A stretch of DNA of 64,000 bases from Ursus arctos (Eukaryota > Chordata > Mammalia > Carnivora > Ursidae), in contig NW_026622986.1 of assembly GCF_023065955.2 (NCBI RefSeq), forward strand, positions 11,309,848-11,373,847, written 5' to 3'. Made by a program: the position numbers and the translations under genes. Positions 49,066 through 61,390 of this stretch are shown here, piece after piece. Numbering within the stretch: position 1 is the stretch's first letter; each line of letters begins with the position of its first letter. The notes beneath the pieces are model-generated. The model made no database searches. It was not told where the DNA came from and saw only the letters and a list, made by a program, of their open reading frames with translations.

Positions 49066-49113
49066 GAAATTGATTTTTTAAACAGGCCAACTAATTATGA
49101 AGAGATTGAGTCA

Positions 49114-50828
49114 GTGATAAACAACCTTCCAAAAAATAAAACTCCAGGCCCGGACAGTTTTCCTGGGGAATTCTACCAAACATTCAAAGAAGAAATAATA
49201 CCTATTTTTCGAAAGCTATTTCAAAACATAGAAACAGAAGAAAAGCTAACAAACTCATTCTATGAGGCCAATATTACCTTGATCCCCAAACCAGGCAAAG
49301 ACCCCATCAAAAAGGAGAATTATAGACCGATTTCCCTAATGAACATGGATGCCAAAATCCTCAACAAGATCCTGGCTAATAGAATCCAACTGTACATTAA
49401 AAGGATTATCCATCATGACCAAGTGGGATTCATCAGTGGGATGCAAGGGTGGTACAGCATTCGCAAATCTATCAGTGTCTTAGATTTTATCCAGAAACAA
49501 AAATTCAAAAATCATATGATTCTCTCAATAGATGCAGAAAAAGCATTTGACAAAATATAGCATCCTTTCCTGATTAAAACCCTTCAGAGTGTAGGGATAG
49601 AGGGTACATTTCTCAAGTTCATAAAAGCCATTTTGAAAAGCCTACGGCAAATATTATTCTCAATGGGGAAAAGCTGGAAGCCTTTCCCTTAAGATCAGGA
49701 ACATGACAAGGATGCCCACTCTCGCCACTATTATTCAGCATAGTACTAGAAGTCCTTGCAACAGCAATCAGACAACAAAAAGGGATAAAAGGTATCCAAA
49801 TCGGCAAAGAAGCAGTCAAACTGTCTCTCTTTGCAGATGACATGATACTCTATAAGGAAAACCCAAAAGAATCCACTCCCAAACTATTAGAAGTTATAGA
49901 GCAATTCAGTAATGTGGCGGGATACAAAATCAATGCTAAGAAATCAGCTGCATTTCTATACACAAACAATGAGACTGAAGACAGAGAAATTAGGGAATCC
50001 ATCCCATTTACAATAGCACCAAAAACCATACATTACCTTGGAATTAACTTAACCAGAGACGTAAATGACCTATATTCTAGAAACCATAAATCACTCTTGA
50101 AAGACATTGAGGAAGACACAAAAAGATGGAAAAATATTCCATGCTCATGGATTGGCAGAATTAACATAGTTAAAATGTCCATGCTACCCAGAGCAATCTA
50201 CACTTTCAATGCTATCCCGATCAAAATACCAATGACGTTTTTCAAAGAGCTGGAACAAATAGTCCTTAAATTCGTATGGAACCAGAAAAGGCCCCGAATC
50301 GCCAAGGAACTGTTGAAAAGGAAAAACAAAGCTGGGGGCATCACAATGCCGGATTTCGAGCTGTACTATAAAGCTGTGATCACAAAGACAGCATGGTTCT
50401 GGCACAAAAACAGACACATAGACCAATGCAACAGAACAGAGAAACCAGAAATGGACCCTCAGCTCTTTGGGCAACTAATGTTTGATAAAGCAGGAAAAAA
50501 CATCCAGTGGAAAAAAGACAGTCTCTTCAATAAATGGTGCTGGGAAAATTGGACAGCTACATGCAAAAGAATGAAACTTGACCACTATCTCACACCATAC
50601 ACAAACATAAACTCCAAATGGATGAAAGACCTCGATGTGAGACAGGAATCCATCAAAATCCTAGAGGAGAACATAGGCAGCAACCTCTATGACATCGGCC
50701 AATGCAACCTTTTTCATGACACATCTCCGAAGGCAAGAGATACAAAAGATAAAGTGAACTTGTGGGACTTCATCAAGATAAAAAGCTTCTGCACAGCCAA
50801 GGAAACAGTCAAAAAAACTAAGAGGTAG
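49114..50828 (+). pseudogene. L1 ORF2 remnant, reverse transcriptase to C-terminus
   Basis: RT motifs [25 protein letters not shown] and NYRPISLMN, and at about 49832 FADDMILY, the catalytic FADD box. It breaks at about 49560 and 49840, then has 328 open residues through the Cys-rich C-terminal region to VKKTKR (50828). It is not a continuous ORF2. Confidence 0.92.
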
Positions 50829-51120
50829 CCCATAGAATGGGAGAATATATTTGCAAATGATGCTACAGATAAAAGACTGCTATCCAAGATCTACAAAGAA
50901 CTTCTCAAACTCAATATGCGAGAAACAAATAATCAAATAAAAAAATGGGCAGAAGATATGAACACTTTTCCAATTATGACATACAAATGGCTAACAGACA
51001 CATGAAAAAATGCTCAAAATCATTAGCCATCAGGGAAATTCAAATCAAAACCACACTAAGATACCACCTCTCGCCAGTTAGAATGGCAAAAATTAACAAG
51101 GCAGGAAACAACAAATTTTG

Positions 51121-51320
51121 GGGGCGCCTGGGTGGCATAGTGGTTAAGAGTCTGCCTTCGGCTCAGGGCATGATCCTGGCGTTATGGGCTCGAGCCCCAC
51201 ATCAGGCTCTTCCGCTATGAGCCTGCTTCTTCCTCTCCCACTCCCCCTGCTTGTGTTCCCTTGCTGGCTGTCTTTATCTCTGTCGAATAAATAAATAAAA
51301 TCTTTGAAAAAAAAAAAAAA
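51121..51320 (+). mobile_element. CAN-SINE in L1 3' part
   Basis: Plus-strand, young-looking SINE flanked by AGGAAACAACAAATTTTG / AGGAAACAAGAAATTTTG (51103-51120 and 51321-51338). Confidence 0.96.
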
Positions 51321-52079
51321 AGGAAACAAGAAATTTTGGAGAGGATGTGGAGAAAGGGGATCCCTCCTACATTGTTGGTGGGAATTCAAGTTGGTGCAGC
51401 CACTGTGGAAAACAGTGTGGAGGTCTCTTTAAAAGTTAAAAATTGAGCTACCCTATGACCCAGGCATTGTGCTACTGGGTATTTACCCCAAAGATACAGA
51501 CGTAGTGAAGAGAAGGGCCATATGCACCCCAATGTTCATAGCAGCATTGTCCACAATAGCTAAATCGTGGAAGGAATCGTGGAAGGAACCGAGATGCCCT
51601 TCAACAGATGACTGGATTAAGAAGCTGTGGTCCATATATAGAATGGAATATTACTCAGCTATCAGAAAGAATGGGTTCTCAACATTTGCTGCAACATGGA
51701 CGGCACTGGAGGAGATAATGCTAAGTGAAATAAGTCAAGCAGAGAAAGACAATTATCATATGATTTCTCTCATCTATGGAACAGAAGAACTAGGAAGATC
51801 GGTAGGGGAAGAAAGGCATAAAGAAAGGGGGGGTAATCAGAAGGGGGAATGCAGCATGAGAGACTGTGGACTCTGAGAAACAAACTGAGGGCTAGAGGGG
51901 AGGGGGTGGGGGAATGGGATAGATTGGTGATGGGTAGTAAGGAGGGCACGTATTGCATGGTGCACTGGGTGTTATACGCAACTAATGAATCATCGAACTT
52001 TTCATGAGAAACCAGAGATGTACTGTATGGTGACTAACATAATATAATAAAAAAAATTAAAAAAAAAAAAAAAAGCAAA

Positions 52080-52520
52080 AGAGGATCCCCACTGGGGCAT
52101 CACTTTAAGAGGCCATATGCACATGCAATTTCCGTTCTTCATAAAGAAACTCACCCTGATTATAAGTGAACACCATTTCTGCTTTGGAAACATTTCAGCA
52201 AACCTGAAAATTAATTTCCCATCTCCGAAAGATATATCATCTAAAATAAAATATTTCTGGGTTCGCTTAAGAAACATTCTGCCTGAAGCCTAAATAAATG
52301 TAGGAGGAAAAAGAGATTTGGCCAAGATGACATTTTAGAATTATTTCTAGACCCTTGAGTCTGTGTTCTTACAATTTTTTGAAATCTAAAATAACATTAA
52401 ATCAACCATTGAGCTATGGAGAGATGCACTTATTTATTAACTTACTTGTATTATATATTTGCTCAATTATTAAATATTTATTGGTCTCTATTGTATATAT
52501 TAAGTATATAAGAAGAAAAA
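52080..52520. other. intergenic DNA, not assigned
   Basis: Unique-looking, AT-rich; a minus-strand open frame at 52002-52277 runs into the L1 poly-A and shows no recognised domain. Confidence 0.45.
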
Positions 52521-52534
52521 CCTAACAAATACAC

Positions 52535-52700
52535 TTTTTTTTACATTTTCATTTTTTTACATTTTACATTTTACATTTTTACATTTTACATTTTTTACAT
52601 TTTTTTACATTTTACATTTACATTTATATTTTACATTTCATTTCATTTACATTTACATTTTTTTACATTTTTACATTTTTTACATTTTCTACATTTATAT
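52535..52700. repeat. (ACATTTT)n-type low-complexity tandem repeat
   Basis: About 160 bp of imperfect units TACATTTT, TACATTT and ACATTTTTT with variable T runs. It lies 130 bp from the MYO3A-like exon, on its downstream side in exon orientation. Confidence 0.9.
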
Positions 52701-52828
52701 TACTGTAGTTGACATTGTGACAATAAATCAAGTTACCTACAGACTTTTTAACTGTTTAGTACAAATAAAAATGAAGTTAATCAGGAACAAAAAAAAAGGA
52801 AAAAAAAAGGAAAAACAACGTGACATAC

Positions 52829-53013
52829 ATGAATCGGGTCCAGAATTTTCACTGCTGCTTTTTGGCTATTTTTCTTATTCAACACTTTAAAAACATTCCA
52901 GTAAGTTCCTTTGCCAATCGTTTCAGTGATTTCCCACATATCAGAAGGATCAGGAAAGTTATCACAGATGATTGTTTTTCCAGTTAATGGAAGCATCTCA
53001 CAAGTTTAAATCA
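52829..53013 (-). pseudogene. MYO3A: MYO3A first coding exon copy with damaged glycine loop
   Basis: Minus-strand exon of 185 bp: acceptor TTTCTCTCTGCAG, a 17-base leader, an ATG (52994-52996), then 56 codons and donor GTATGT. The protein opens [20 protein letters not shown] and continues [20 protein letters not shown]. This is the start of class-III myosin A, whose N-terminus is a Ser/Thr kinase for actin-rich stereocilia and photoreceptor structures. The kinase glycine loop should read GKGTYGKV; here the third glycine is W and the next lysine N. Seven of 56 residues differ from remembered human protein (F2L, I5T, F11C, T20M, G33W, K34N, G43S). The next MYO3A exons are not visible to the left, where an L1 sits. 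The alternative is a real exon of a diverged MYO3A with long introns. Confidence 0.75.
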
Positions 53014-53345
53014 CTGCAGAGAGAAAGCACAGTTTCAGCTACATTTGATTGGGGATATTAAATGGCACACATAAACTCACATTTCACTGATATGATGGAA
53101 AATATACAGCAGTAACCAAATGTACTCAGAATTATAGAAAATTTTAATTTCAATTCTTTTTGCAAACAGATTAATATGAGTTTAATAATGCTTTGTAAAC
53201 AGGGCTTTATTTCTATGTTTAATATAGTCCGATATTAATTGCTCTTCATTCTTTTCACATTAAAATAAGAGGCACATATTTAAATCACTTTGATATACTG
53301 CTTTATACTCAGATATTAATACAATGAATCAAATAATTTAAATTA
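53014..53345. other. flank of the MYO3A-like exon, nothing recognised
   Basis: AT-rich; no further exon or repeat recognised. Confidence 0.45.
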
Positions 53346-53349
53346 ACCT

Positions 53350-53830
53350 TAAAGACGATAAAATTCAATGTAGTCAAGGCAAATCCCACACTTTGAGGTG
53401 ATTCTGTCTTATATCACTCCTCTATGTAAAACCCAATGATGGGTCCCCTCATATTGCTTTTATGATGAAATTTAACACAAACTACCAGGTCCTTTAAAGT
53501 ATGGCCCTTGCTTAATGTCCTAGCCTCATGTCTCAACTCTTCTTCTTCCAGACACTACAAACCAGTCACCGGGATCCTTTAAAGTCTTTTTTTTCTTGCT
53601 TAAGGATCTTAGTAGACATGAATCTCCCCTATTTTCTGCCTGTGGTTTCTTTATTAAATTCTAACACCTTCTTATCTTTCAGATCTTGGCTTAGATGTCA
53701 TTTCCTCTGAATGTGACCACTCTCCATCCCACTTCGGTTGCATGCCCCACCCCGGTACTTGCATAGCACTCTACCCACGTTTATCGGATCTTATGATATG
53801 CCCAACACCTGGCACAGTGTTGAAATAATT
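53350..53830 (+). repeat. L2 LINE fragment
   Basis: Plus-strand L2-type text: AGTATGGCCCTTGCTTAATG, CTTGGCTTAGATGTCATTTCC, then CCAACACCTGGCACAGTGTTG. Well diverged. Confidence 0.7.
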
Positions 53831-53979
53831 AAGAGAATACAGCCAATGAGGTCACATGACTTTTAAAAGGAGGTGTTATATGTAACCTGAAATAAGATCC
53901 CAGGTTTCTTGACTTCCCAGTAGTGTTTTTAACTTTCTATATTCTCCCTCTATTACATTCAACCATTTGTATATAACCA

Positions 53980-54020
53980 CAAACCTCCCCCCCCCACACA
54001 CACACCACACACACACAAAG
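53980..54020. repeat. (CA)n/C-rich short repeat
   Basis: CCTCCCCCCCCCACACACACA and CCACACACACACAA. Confidence 0.85.
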
Positions 54021-54239
54021 AAAGTAAAAGAAAGAGCTCCCAGAACTTCGGGTGGCCCTTATATTTTTCTCAATTATCTGTGCAAAACCTCACAATCTTC
54101 AGTGTTAAAAAGTTGCATGCAGTTGTGCATGCATACACACAGAACACATCTATTAATAAATAGGTATTAATACTACAACAATAATATTAGCCCATGAAAT
54201 TCATTGGTCTAACCACAATTTTCAATCTCGGCCACACCA

Positions 54240-55060
54240 CCAATCCACTGAGTCCTCACTTTCTTTATAGCCATCAACCATGTTCAGTCATCATTCCTTC
54301 TCCATTTGCTTCTTCCTCAGCATAAATTCTACAGCTTGAGTTATGACTTCCTAGCAAACACCCTCAACATACTCTTGTCCTCTTTCTCCACCATCAATCT
54401 CCCAGGATGAAAAAAACCAAGTCTGTTAAACCCTACATGTCTTCACACCTGTGCCTGTAGCTAGAGAAAAACCATACAACCATATTGACTGGTTTCACTT
54501 CAAATTCAGAATAACAAACCTACAAGCAGACCCTCGACACTGCCTAGAAGTCCTACTGTGCTTCCCTGGTTTGTCTATTCCTTTCTCATTATTTCACGGT
54601 GATCCCTCTCCTCACATTTTTCTGTCCTCAATTGTTCTTCTTTGCTCTCTATCCCCGCCCACAACACTTCCCAACTGATGTCCTTACTTAATAATTAATT
54701 GAAAAGATAAAAGCAACAGTAAACGCCTTAAAACTACAAACTTCTCATCCTGAAAACTACAAACCAATATGCATCAAACATGAGTTCATTCTCATTATCC
54801 ATCATCGATTTTTGCTGTTTGGCCTCAATTAGTCTGTTTCTTCAGTTCCTTCTCAGCCTTCAGATTTTGGCTCAAACATCGCTTTCTCAGAAAGGACTTT
54901 CTTGACCAACCTTCGTAAAGTTACCTATCCCCACATATTTTATTTTTCCTTTAGAACGTAAGCTAAAAAGAGTATAGACTTTATTTTTACTACTGTATCT
55001 GCAATTCCCAGAACAATGCCTAGCACATGGTAGGCAATTAGTAAATCTGGCAAAATGGGC
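54240..55060 (+). repeat. L2 LINE fragments
   Basis: Plus-strand L2 text, strongest at 54850-55050 (TTTGGCTCAAACATCGCTTT, then ACAATGCCTAGCACATGGTA). Confidence 0.6.
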
Positions 55061-55094
55061 AAATGTTTACCTGTTAATTCTGACAACACAGACC

Positions 55095-55190
55095 TTAGCT
55101 ATCTTGTTCACATCCAAATCTAATAATGCCTAACTCTGTGCCTGGCATATAGTAGATGTTAAATATACAGCTGTTGAATAAATTAATCAA
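55095..55190 (+). repeat. L2 3' end fragment
   Basis: CTGTGCCTGGCATATAGTAG followed by ATGTTAAATATACAGCTGTT and GAATAAATTAATC: the classical L2 end. Confidence 0.65.
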
Positions 55191-56735
55191 TATGGTTCTT
55201 CAAAAGAAGTTTTTAAAGGAGGGAGAAAAAAAGGATTAGGGAGAGCTGAAAAAAATTTGAAAATCTAAACAAAATAAGGATCATGTTCTGATTCATTGTA
55301 CTTAAGGGCACATCATCTCATAAATGGCTATGAATGCCTGCTAAAAATTACATCGCTACATAAAAACACACTTATGAATATGTCTTAGAACACTTAATCT
55401 TTATGAAATTTGTGCCTTTGATCCAAAATGCAATGGAATAAGTAGGAGGTAATCAGTAATAATCATCCACTTTAGTGATTGCACAATCAGTGACAAGATA
55501 ACTACTTCTTACATCTATGTACTTGAGTCATGCAAATAAGTATTTATGCCAACCATCTAATGTAAAAGTTAGACCAAAAGACCAAATTAAATCTTGTTAA
55601 ATGCCTGCAATAAATGTTTTTAACCGCAAGAAACACTCATTATATGGAATACTGCTTTTCAAGTGGTAATGTTAGTGAATACAATTTTAATTTCTGCTAC
55701 ATTAATAATATTACGAAGTAACTATTGGTATTTAAATATACAGGCATAAGAATGACTGAACACCTAATGTGTGCAGAGTATTTTAGAGTCTTGGGGATAC
55801 AAAGATAGGCAACTCATGGATAGATATATGTAAGTAATATTATGAAAAGTGGCAGATAATAGAAACAAGCCTAAAGTGCTATAGCAGCCCAGGTGAAGAA
55901 GCAATTAATTCTGAAGTGATCATGAAAAGATACAGAAAATAAGCAGTGTTGTAACTGGACATTGAACATGAACAGAAGTTTGTCCAAAACATAATTTCCT
56001 CTTTAACAATTCTCAGTAAGATAAATATTTAAAGTAGTGCATTGTTATATTATAAAAAATTATAAAACAATAATCACAGAATAACAAAAGCACAGGTATT
56101 TTGGAAACAGAGTACACCTAGTCAAATCTCATTTAAAACAAACAAAACTTCCAACAAGTAGGTAAAATGAAGTCTGAAATGACTTTCTCAAAATTAAACG
56201 TTAAAGAAGTCAAAACCTTAAAATAGGAGCAAGTCTTCTGAATCCTAAGCTATACTTTTTCCAGTACTGATAGATTATTATTTAAGAATAAAACAAAATG
56301 TCAGTTAATAAACAACTAATTATTTAATGATTATAGTAGGTTGCATTCTACATGGCAATGAATGTTCATATTTTTTTCTAGTCCTTTAGCACTCAGAGAA
56401 TAAAAAAATAATTCTCTAGTTTATGAAATGAAAACTAACTTCTTAATTATATAATCATATGGGCTAAATAAATAAATCAGATGGGCTTAATTATATGATC
56501 ATATGGGCTAAATCATTGGTATATATACTTACTATATTTTGACATATGTATTTACCATAATTCCAAAAAGGTACTTCCATTTTAAAAGCTACATTTTAAA
56601 AATGAAGAATCATCTTTTTTAATTCATTTATTATATATTGAACCACTGAGGGTGTTTTTGGTCACAACAGAAAAAAGACCATATTACAATGAAAAAAGTA
56701 TCTTACTTCAGGATCTTATCACTCATCAACACTTA
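55191..56735. other. intergenic AT-rich DNA, nothing recognised
   Basis: No gene, RNA or repeat family recognised. AATTATATGATCATATGGGC-like text recurs at about 56445-56515, a small duplicated block. Confidence 0.45.
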
Positions 56736-56739
56736 TTCT

Positions 56740-57235
56740 GACTGCTTTTGTAAACCTCACCTTCATTCTTCTTTACTAAAATAACCAAACTACCCTCATG
56801 CTCATTCTAAAACACAGCAGGACTGATCTCCCATTGGGCTGTGTCTTCCCTCTGCCTGGAATGCTCTTTCTCCAGATAGCCGTATTGCTTACTCCCTCAC
56901 TTCCTTTAATTCTTGCATCAGCCATCACCTCCTCCATAAGTCCTATCCTAACCATCCTGTTTAAAATGCCGCCTTGCCCTCTTCCATTCTACCCTACCTC
57001 CAAACTCTTGGTCCCCCTTTCCCTGCTCTATTTTCATAACAGTTTTTACCTCCTTTCACGCTATATCACTTCCTGTTTATTATGTTTTACTTATTGTTTT
57101 TCTATACTACTAGAACGTAAGCCCATGAGCACTGAAATTTTATCCAGGTTGTTCACTGATCTATCCCAAAGACTTTAAACCCATGACTGGCACAGAGGAA
57201 GTTCTCAATAAGTATTTGTTGAATACTGGATAGAG
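56740..57235 (+). repeat. L2 LINE fragment, well preserved
   Basis: Plus-strand L2: CTGCCTGGAATGCTCTTTCT, TTCTTGCATCAGCCATCACC, TCCATAAGTCCTATCC, ending in CAATAAGTATTTGTTGAATAC. The 126-residue open frame here is repeat-derived. Confidence 0.8.
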
Positions 57236-59956
57236 ATGAATAAACACAGTAGCTAGAAAAATTTCAGATGATTTTACCAATGAATTCAATCAAATATTTA
57301 AGAAAGAAAGAATGTCATCTTATGCAATCGTTTTTCAGGGACTAGAGATAGAGGGAACACCTGAAAGTACCTACAAAGAGATAGAAATTATTAAAAAAAA
57401 AAAAAAAAAAGAACCAAACAGAAATCCCAGATATGAAAATTAAAATACTTGAATTGAAAAAAATACCCTAGAGGAGTTTAATAACAGACTTGAACAGGCA
57501 GAAGAAACCAGCAAACTTAAAGCCAAGTCATTTGAAATTATCAAGTCTGAGGAGCAAAAAGAAAAAAGAATGTAGAAAAATGAACAGAGCCTAAGGGACT
57601 TCTGACCATTAAGGGGACCAATATAAGCAGAGAAAGAAAAGGAGAGGGAGAGGGGAGGGGGAGAAGGAGGAAGAGGAAGAAGAAAAAGGAGAAAGAGAAT
57701 GAGGCAAGGAGATTATTTGAAAAAATAATGACTAAAAACATCATAAATTTAAGGAAAAGACAGGGATGTACAAATCCATGTAGATGGATCTACAAATCCA
57801 AGAGGCCCAACAAACTGCAAGGATAAATCCAAAGAAACCCACACTGAGACACATTATTATGAAGCTATCAAAAGACAAAGACAAAGAAGGAATCTTAAAG
57901 GCAACAACAGAAAAGCAACTCATCATTTACAAGATTTCCCAGCAGAAACCTTGTAAGTCAGAAGGCAGTGGGACAATGTAGTTAATGTGCTGAAAGAATA
58001 ACTCGTCGACTGAGAATTTTATATGCGGCAAAACTGTCCTTCGAATACGAGAAAGAAATTAACATTTCCCCAAATAAATAAAAGCTGAGGGAGTTCATTA
58101 CCACTAGATCTGTCCTACAAGAACTGCTAAAGAGAGTCCTTCAGGTTGAAATAAAAGATGCTGGACATTATATAATGATAAAAGGATTAACTCACCGAGA
58201 AGATATAACAATTATAAATATATATGCACAAAACATCAAAGCTCCAAAATATATAAAATAAACATTGATGTAATTGAAGAAGAAATAAATAGCTCTACAA
58301 TAATAGCAGAAAACTTCAATAGCCTGCCTTCCGCAACAGATAAACAATGAAACAGAGATCAGTAAGGAAATATAGGACCTGAACAACACTGTAGACCAAT
58401 CTGATCTAACAGACACATACAGAATGCTCTATCTAACAATAGCAGAATACACATTTTTCTCAAGTGTAAATGGAACATTCTTCAAGATAAACCATATGTT
58501 AGGCCACAGAACAAGTCTTAATAAAATTTAAAAGACTGAAAACATACAAAATACCTTTCTCAATCAGAACATAATGCAACTAGAAATCAACAGCTAAAAG
58601 AAGATGGAAAATCCACATATATGTGGAAATTAACAACACACTATTAAACAATGAATGAGTCCTACAAGAAATCACAAGGAAAATTAGAAAATATCTTGAA
58701 GCAAATGAGACTACAATACAGCAAAACTTAAGGGATACAACAAAAGCAGTGCTAAGAGGCAAATTTATACGTATAAAAGTCAATGTTAAAAAAGAAGAAA
58801 AATCTAAAATCCTAATTATACCCTAAAACTAGAGGAACAAATTAAACCCAAAAGTAATAAAAAGAAATAATAAATATTAGAGCAGCGATAAATAAAATAG
58901 AAAAGAGAAAAACAATAGAAAAAAATCAACAAAACCAAGAGTTTGTTCTTCAAGAGATAAACAAAATTGACAAACCTTTAGTTAGACTAAGAAAAAAAAA
59001 ATGGAGAAGACACAAATAAGTAAAACCAGAAATGAAAGAGGGGGCATTACTGATTTCATAAAAATAGAAAGGAATGAACTAGGACAATCACATGCCCACA
59101 CAATGGATAAACTAGATGAAGTGGACAAATTCCTAAAAACACACAAGCTACCAAGACTGAATCATGAAAAAATTTAAAATCTGAATAGGCCTATAACTAG
59201 TGAGGAAATTGAATCAGTAATCAAAAACCTCTCAATAACAAAAGAAGCCCAGGACCACATAGATTTACTGGTTAATTCTACTAAACATTAAAGAAAAATT
59301 AACACCTTAAAGAAAAATTAACACCTTAAACTCTTAACAAGCAAGGACTAAGAATCCTTAAACTCTTCCAAAAAATATAAGAGGAGTGACCAGTGCCTAA
59401 CTCATTCTATGAGTCCAGCTTTACCCTGATACGAAAGCCAGGCAAAGACACTACAAGAAAAGAAAACTGCAGACCAATATGCCAATAAACACTGATACAA
59501 AAATCTTCAAATAAAATACCACCACTCTGAATTCAATAGCATATTCAAAGGGTCTCAACAGCATATTCAAAGGATCATATACAATGACCAACTGGATTTA
59601 TTCCTGGACTTCAAATCAATCAGTGAAAATCAACCAATGAATACATGTCATTAACAAATGAAGAGTAAAGAAATGATCATTTAAATTGATGCAGAAATGC
59701 ATTTGATAAAATTTAACACTCGTTTAAGATTTAAAAAAAAAAATCGAACTAAGAATAGAAGAAAACTCCCTGGACATAATAAAGGCCATCTATGAAAAAC
59801 CCATCACTAACATCACACTCATTGGTGAAAGACTAAAAGCCTTTCCTCCAAGAACGGAACAGGCAAGGAGGCCTACTTTTGCCTTTTCTATTCAATACAG
59901 TACCAGAAGTCCTCGCCAGAGCAAGCAGTCAAGAAAAAGAAAAAACATCCATGGAT

Positions 59957-60440
59957 AAAGAAGATGTAGTATATATATAAAATGGAATATTAGTCGGCCA
60001 TCAAAAAAATGGAATCTTGCCATTTGCAACAATGTGGATGGAACTAGAAGGTATCAGGCTAAGCAAAATAAGTCAATCAGAGAAAGACAACCATCACATG
60101 ATTTCACTCATATGTGGAATTTAAAAAACAAAACAGAGGAGCATAGAGGAAGGGAGGGAAAAATAAAACAAGACGAAATCAGAGAGGGAGACAAACGAAA
60201 AGAGACACTTAACTATAGGAAACAAACTGAAGGTTGCTGCAGGGGAGAGCAGCGGGGGGACGGGGTAACTGGGTGATGGGCATTAAGACGGGCATGTGAT
60301 GTAATGAGCACTGGGTGTTATAAAAGACAGATGAATTACTGAACTCTAACTCTGAAACTAATAATACCCTATATGTTAATTAATTGAATGTAAATAAAAT
60401 TAAACTAAAAAAAGAATAAAGCCTTCCCATATCAAAAGTG
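59957..60440 (+). mobile_element. younger L1 3' end nested in old L1
   Basis: Plus-strand L1 tail (GTGGATGGAACTAGAAGGTA, ATGATTTCACTCATATGTGG, then CTGAAACTAATAATACCC) inserted in RT text of the older L1. The old reading resumes after AAAAAAAAGACATCCAAATT. The target copies are the AAGAAAAAGAAAAAACATCCA region (about 59935-59953) and its counterpart at about 60438-60458. Confidence 0.85.
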
Positions 60441-61259
60441 AAAAAAAAAAGACATCCAAATTGGAAGAGAAGATTAAAATTATCTCTATTTCTCTATTCA
60501 CAGATGACTTGATCTTGTATGTAAAGAACCCTAAAGAAGCCACAAAAAGACTGTTAGAACTAATCAATGAATTCAGAAAGGTTTCGGGGTACAAAATCAG
60601 TTTCATTTCTATACACTAACAATGAATCTGAGAAGGAAATTCAGAAAACAATTCTATTTACAATAGCACCAAAAAGAATAAAATACTTAGGAATAAATTT
60701 AAGCAAGGCAGCAAGAGACTTGTACAGTGAAAACTATAAAACACTGCTGAAAGATCTTAAACAAGACACAAAGAAAGGTAGAGACATCCTGTGTTCACAT
60801 ATTGGAAGACCTGATATTGTTAAGATGTCAATACTACCCCAAACAATTTACAGATGCATTCCCTATCAAAATCCCAAAAAGAAATAGAAAAAAAATCCAT
60901 CCTAAAATTCATATGGAATCTCAAAGAATCTTAACCCAAACAATACTAAAAAGAAGGATAAAGTTGGAGGTCACACTTCCTGATTTCAAAACTTACTTCA
61001 AAGTTACAATAATCAAAACAATGTGATACTGGCATAAAGACAGACATACAGAACAAAAGAATAAATTAGAGAGCCCCAAAATAAAACTTCACATATACTA
61101 TGTTCAAATAATTTTCAATGATTTTCAACAAGACTGCCAAGACCATTAAGTAGGGAAAGAACAATCTTTCCAACAACTGGTGCTGAGAAAACTCGATAAC
61201 CATGTGTAAAAGAATGAAGTTGAATCCTTATGTTACACCATATACAAAAAATTAACCCC

Positions 61260-61390
61260 CTGCGTCAGGCTCCCAGATCAGCAGGGAGTCTGCTTGAGAC
61301 TCTCTCTCTTTCCGTCTGCCCTTCCCCCCCCATGATCTCTCTCTCTTTCTCAAAAAAATAAACTTTTTTTTTTTAAAAAAAGAAAGATTG
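61260..61390 (+). mobile_element. 5'-truncated CAN-SINE
   Basis: Plus-strand SINE lacking the tRNA head (starts TGCGTCAGGCTCCC), with an A-rich tail. Flanked by perfect AAAAAATTAACCCC duplications (61246-61259 and 61391-61404). Confidence 0.93.

Larger units (their letters stand above)
44976..52075 (+). mobile_element. full-length L1 retrotransposon, broken, with nested insertions
   Basis: Plus-strand L1 from the 5' end (TTAAGACGGTGGAGGAGTAG) to a poly-A run at 52055-52074. Removing the nested L1/SINE block (48232-49065) and the SINE (51121-51320) leaves about 6.05 kb, the size of a complete L1. It has 5' UTR, ORF1 (45866-46760) and ORF2 (about 46834-50828), then a 3' UTR. ORF1 and ORF2 carry several stops and frameshifts. 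A clear target-site duplication was not found. It lies between the YME1L1 copy and the MYO3A-like exon. Confidence 0.93.

Noticed and set aside
52002..52277. 91-residue minus-strand open frame beside the MYO3A-like exon, possible next MYO3A exon
   Set aside because: Its sequence does not resemble the MYO3A kinase residues expected next (DIDEEIEAEYN), and part of it is L1 poly-A.
56798..57178. 126-residue hydrophobic-looking open frame
   Set aside because: Matches L2 LINE 3' text; low-complexity Leu/Pro composition comes from the C/T-rich repeat.
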